A DNA stretch of 64,000 nt from Candidatus Altimarinota bacterium (lineage in GTDB: Bacteria; Patescibacteriota; Gracilibacteria; BD1-5; UBA6164): assembly GCA_028696815.1 (NCBI GenBank), contig JAQVGG010000001.1, positions 26,986-90,985 on the forward strand, written 5' to 3'. The notes beneath the pieces were generated by a model. The model was given only the letters and a program-made list of their open reading frames with translations. It ran no database searches and was not told the DNA's origin. The translations under genes were made by a program, and so were the position numbers. Below, in pieces: positions 63,971 to 64,000 of the stretch. Numbering within the stretch: the first letter of the stretch is position 1; every line of letters starts with the position of its first letter.

Positions 63971-64000
63971 ATTGTAAAAGAAAAAGTGGTAAAAATCAAT
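63971..64000 (+). repeat. 30-nt copy of 55540-55569 following the omega-RNA-like end
   Basis: Begins exactly after GGCTTCAGCCTG and matches 55540-55569 at 29 of 30 positions up to the window edge. If the scaffold is an omega RNA this would be its guide position. Confidence 0.7.

Overview
The window reads as a bacterial chromosome segment that uses genetic code 25 (UGA = glycine). Read with the standard code almost every gene is broken at TGA. Read with TGA as Gly, about 65 continuous genes appear, all ending in TAA or TAG, with TGA falling on invariant glycines (FtsZ tubulin signature, peptide deformylase GxGLAAPQ, RNase HII KGYGT). Together with the strong AT bias this points to Candidatus Absconditabacteria (SR1) or Gracilibacteria (BD1-5/GN02). 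I cannot separate the two from this window.

Layout. 1-5.2 kb: the end of a large unknown protein, a small membrane protein and a two-subunit 2-oxoacid:ferredoxin oxidoreductase. 5.3-16.7 kb: a surface and pilus region with two modular pilin-like adhesins (one with BspA-type leucine-rich repeats, one with RCC1 repeats), a minor-pilin group, an RNase HII-QueH fusion and ThiI. 16.8-20.6 kb: M23-like peptidase, SmpB, SerRS, TIM-barrel protein. 20.6-29.3 kb (minus strand): membrane protein, SBP_bac_5 peptide-binding protein, SecG, small proteins, peptide deformylase and ClpB behind a CIRCE-like operator. 29.5-38.5 kb: cytosine methyltransferase with a putative nuclease, RuvB, FemX-like transferase, methyltransferases, RluD-type synthase, MFS and ZIP transporters. 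38.5-44.3 kb (mostly minus): FtsA paralogue, TPR protein, rubredoxin-superoxide reductase, VirB4-type ATPase, PP2C phosphatase. 44.6-49.4 kb: FtsA-FtsZ, NusA, L9, RuvX. 49.4-56.8 kb: MscS-like protein, a DUF559 nuclease inside inverted repeats, RsmB/F, MtaB, LspA, AMMECR1 protein, RmuC. 57.2-64 kb: RsmE, a Ca2+/cation exchanger, HtrA-like protease, BASS-like transporter, a sorted surface protein, the likely major pilin and an omega-RNA-like element at the window edge.

The most unusual structure is a family of GC-rich palindromic elements (CCCTCACCCTAACCCTCTCC type and relatives). At least eight protein genes carry them in frame. Three are two-hairpin doublets with inverted ends. One pair of related inverted repeats brackets a DUF559-family endonuclease gene, giving a 472-bp transposon-like unit that could be the source of the family. 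A second family built on AGAGACCGGTCT serves as terminator-like hairpins and has also entered clpB in frame. At the right edge an IS200/IS605 omega-RNA-like scaffold is followed by 30 nt that match a site at 55540-55569 with one mismatch.
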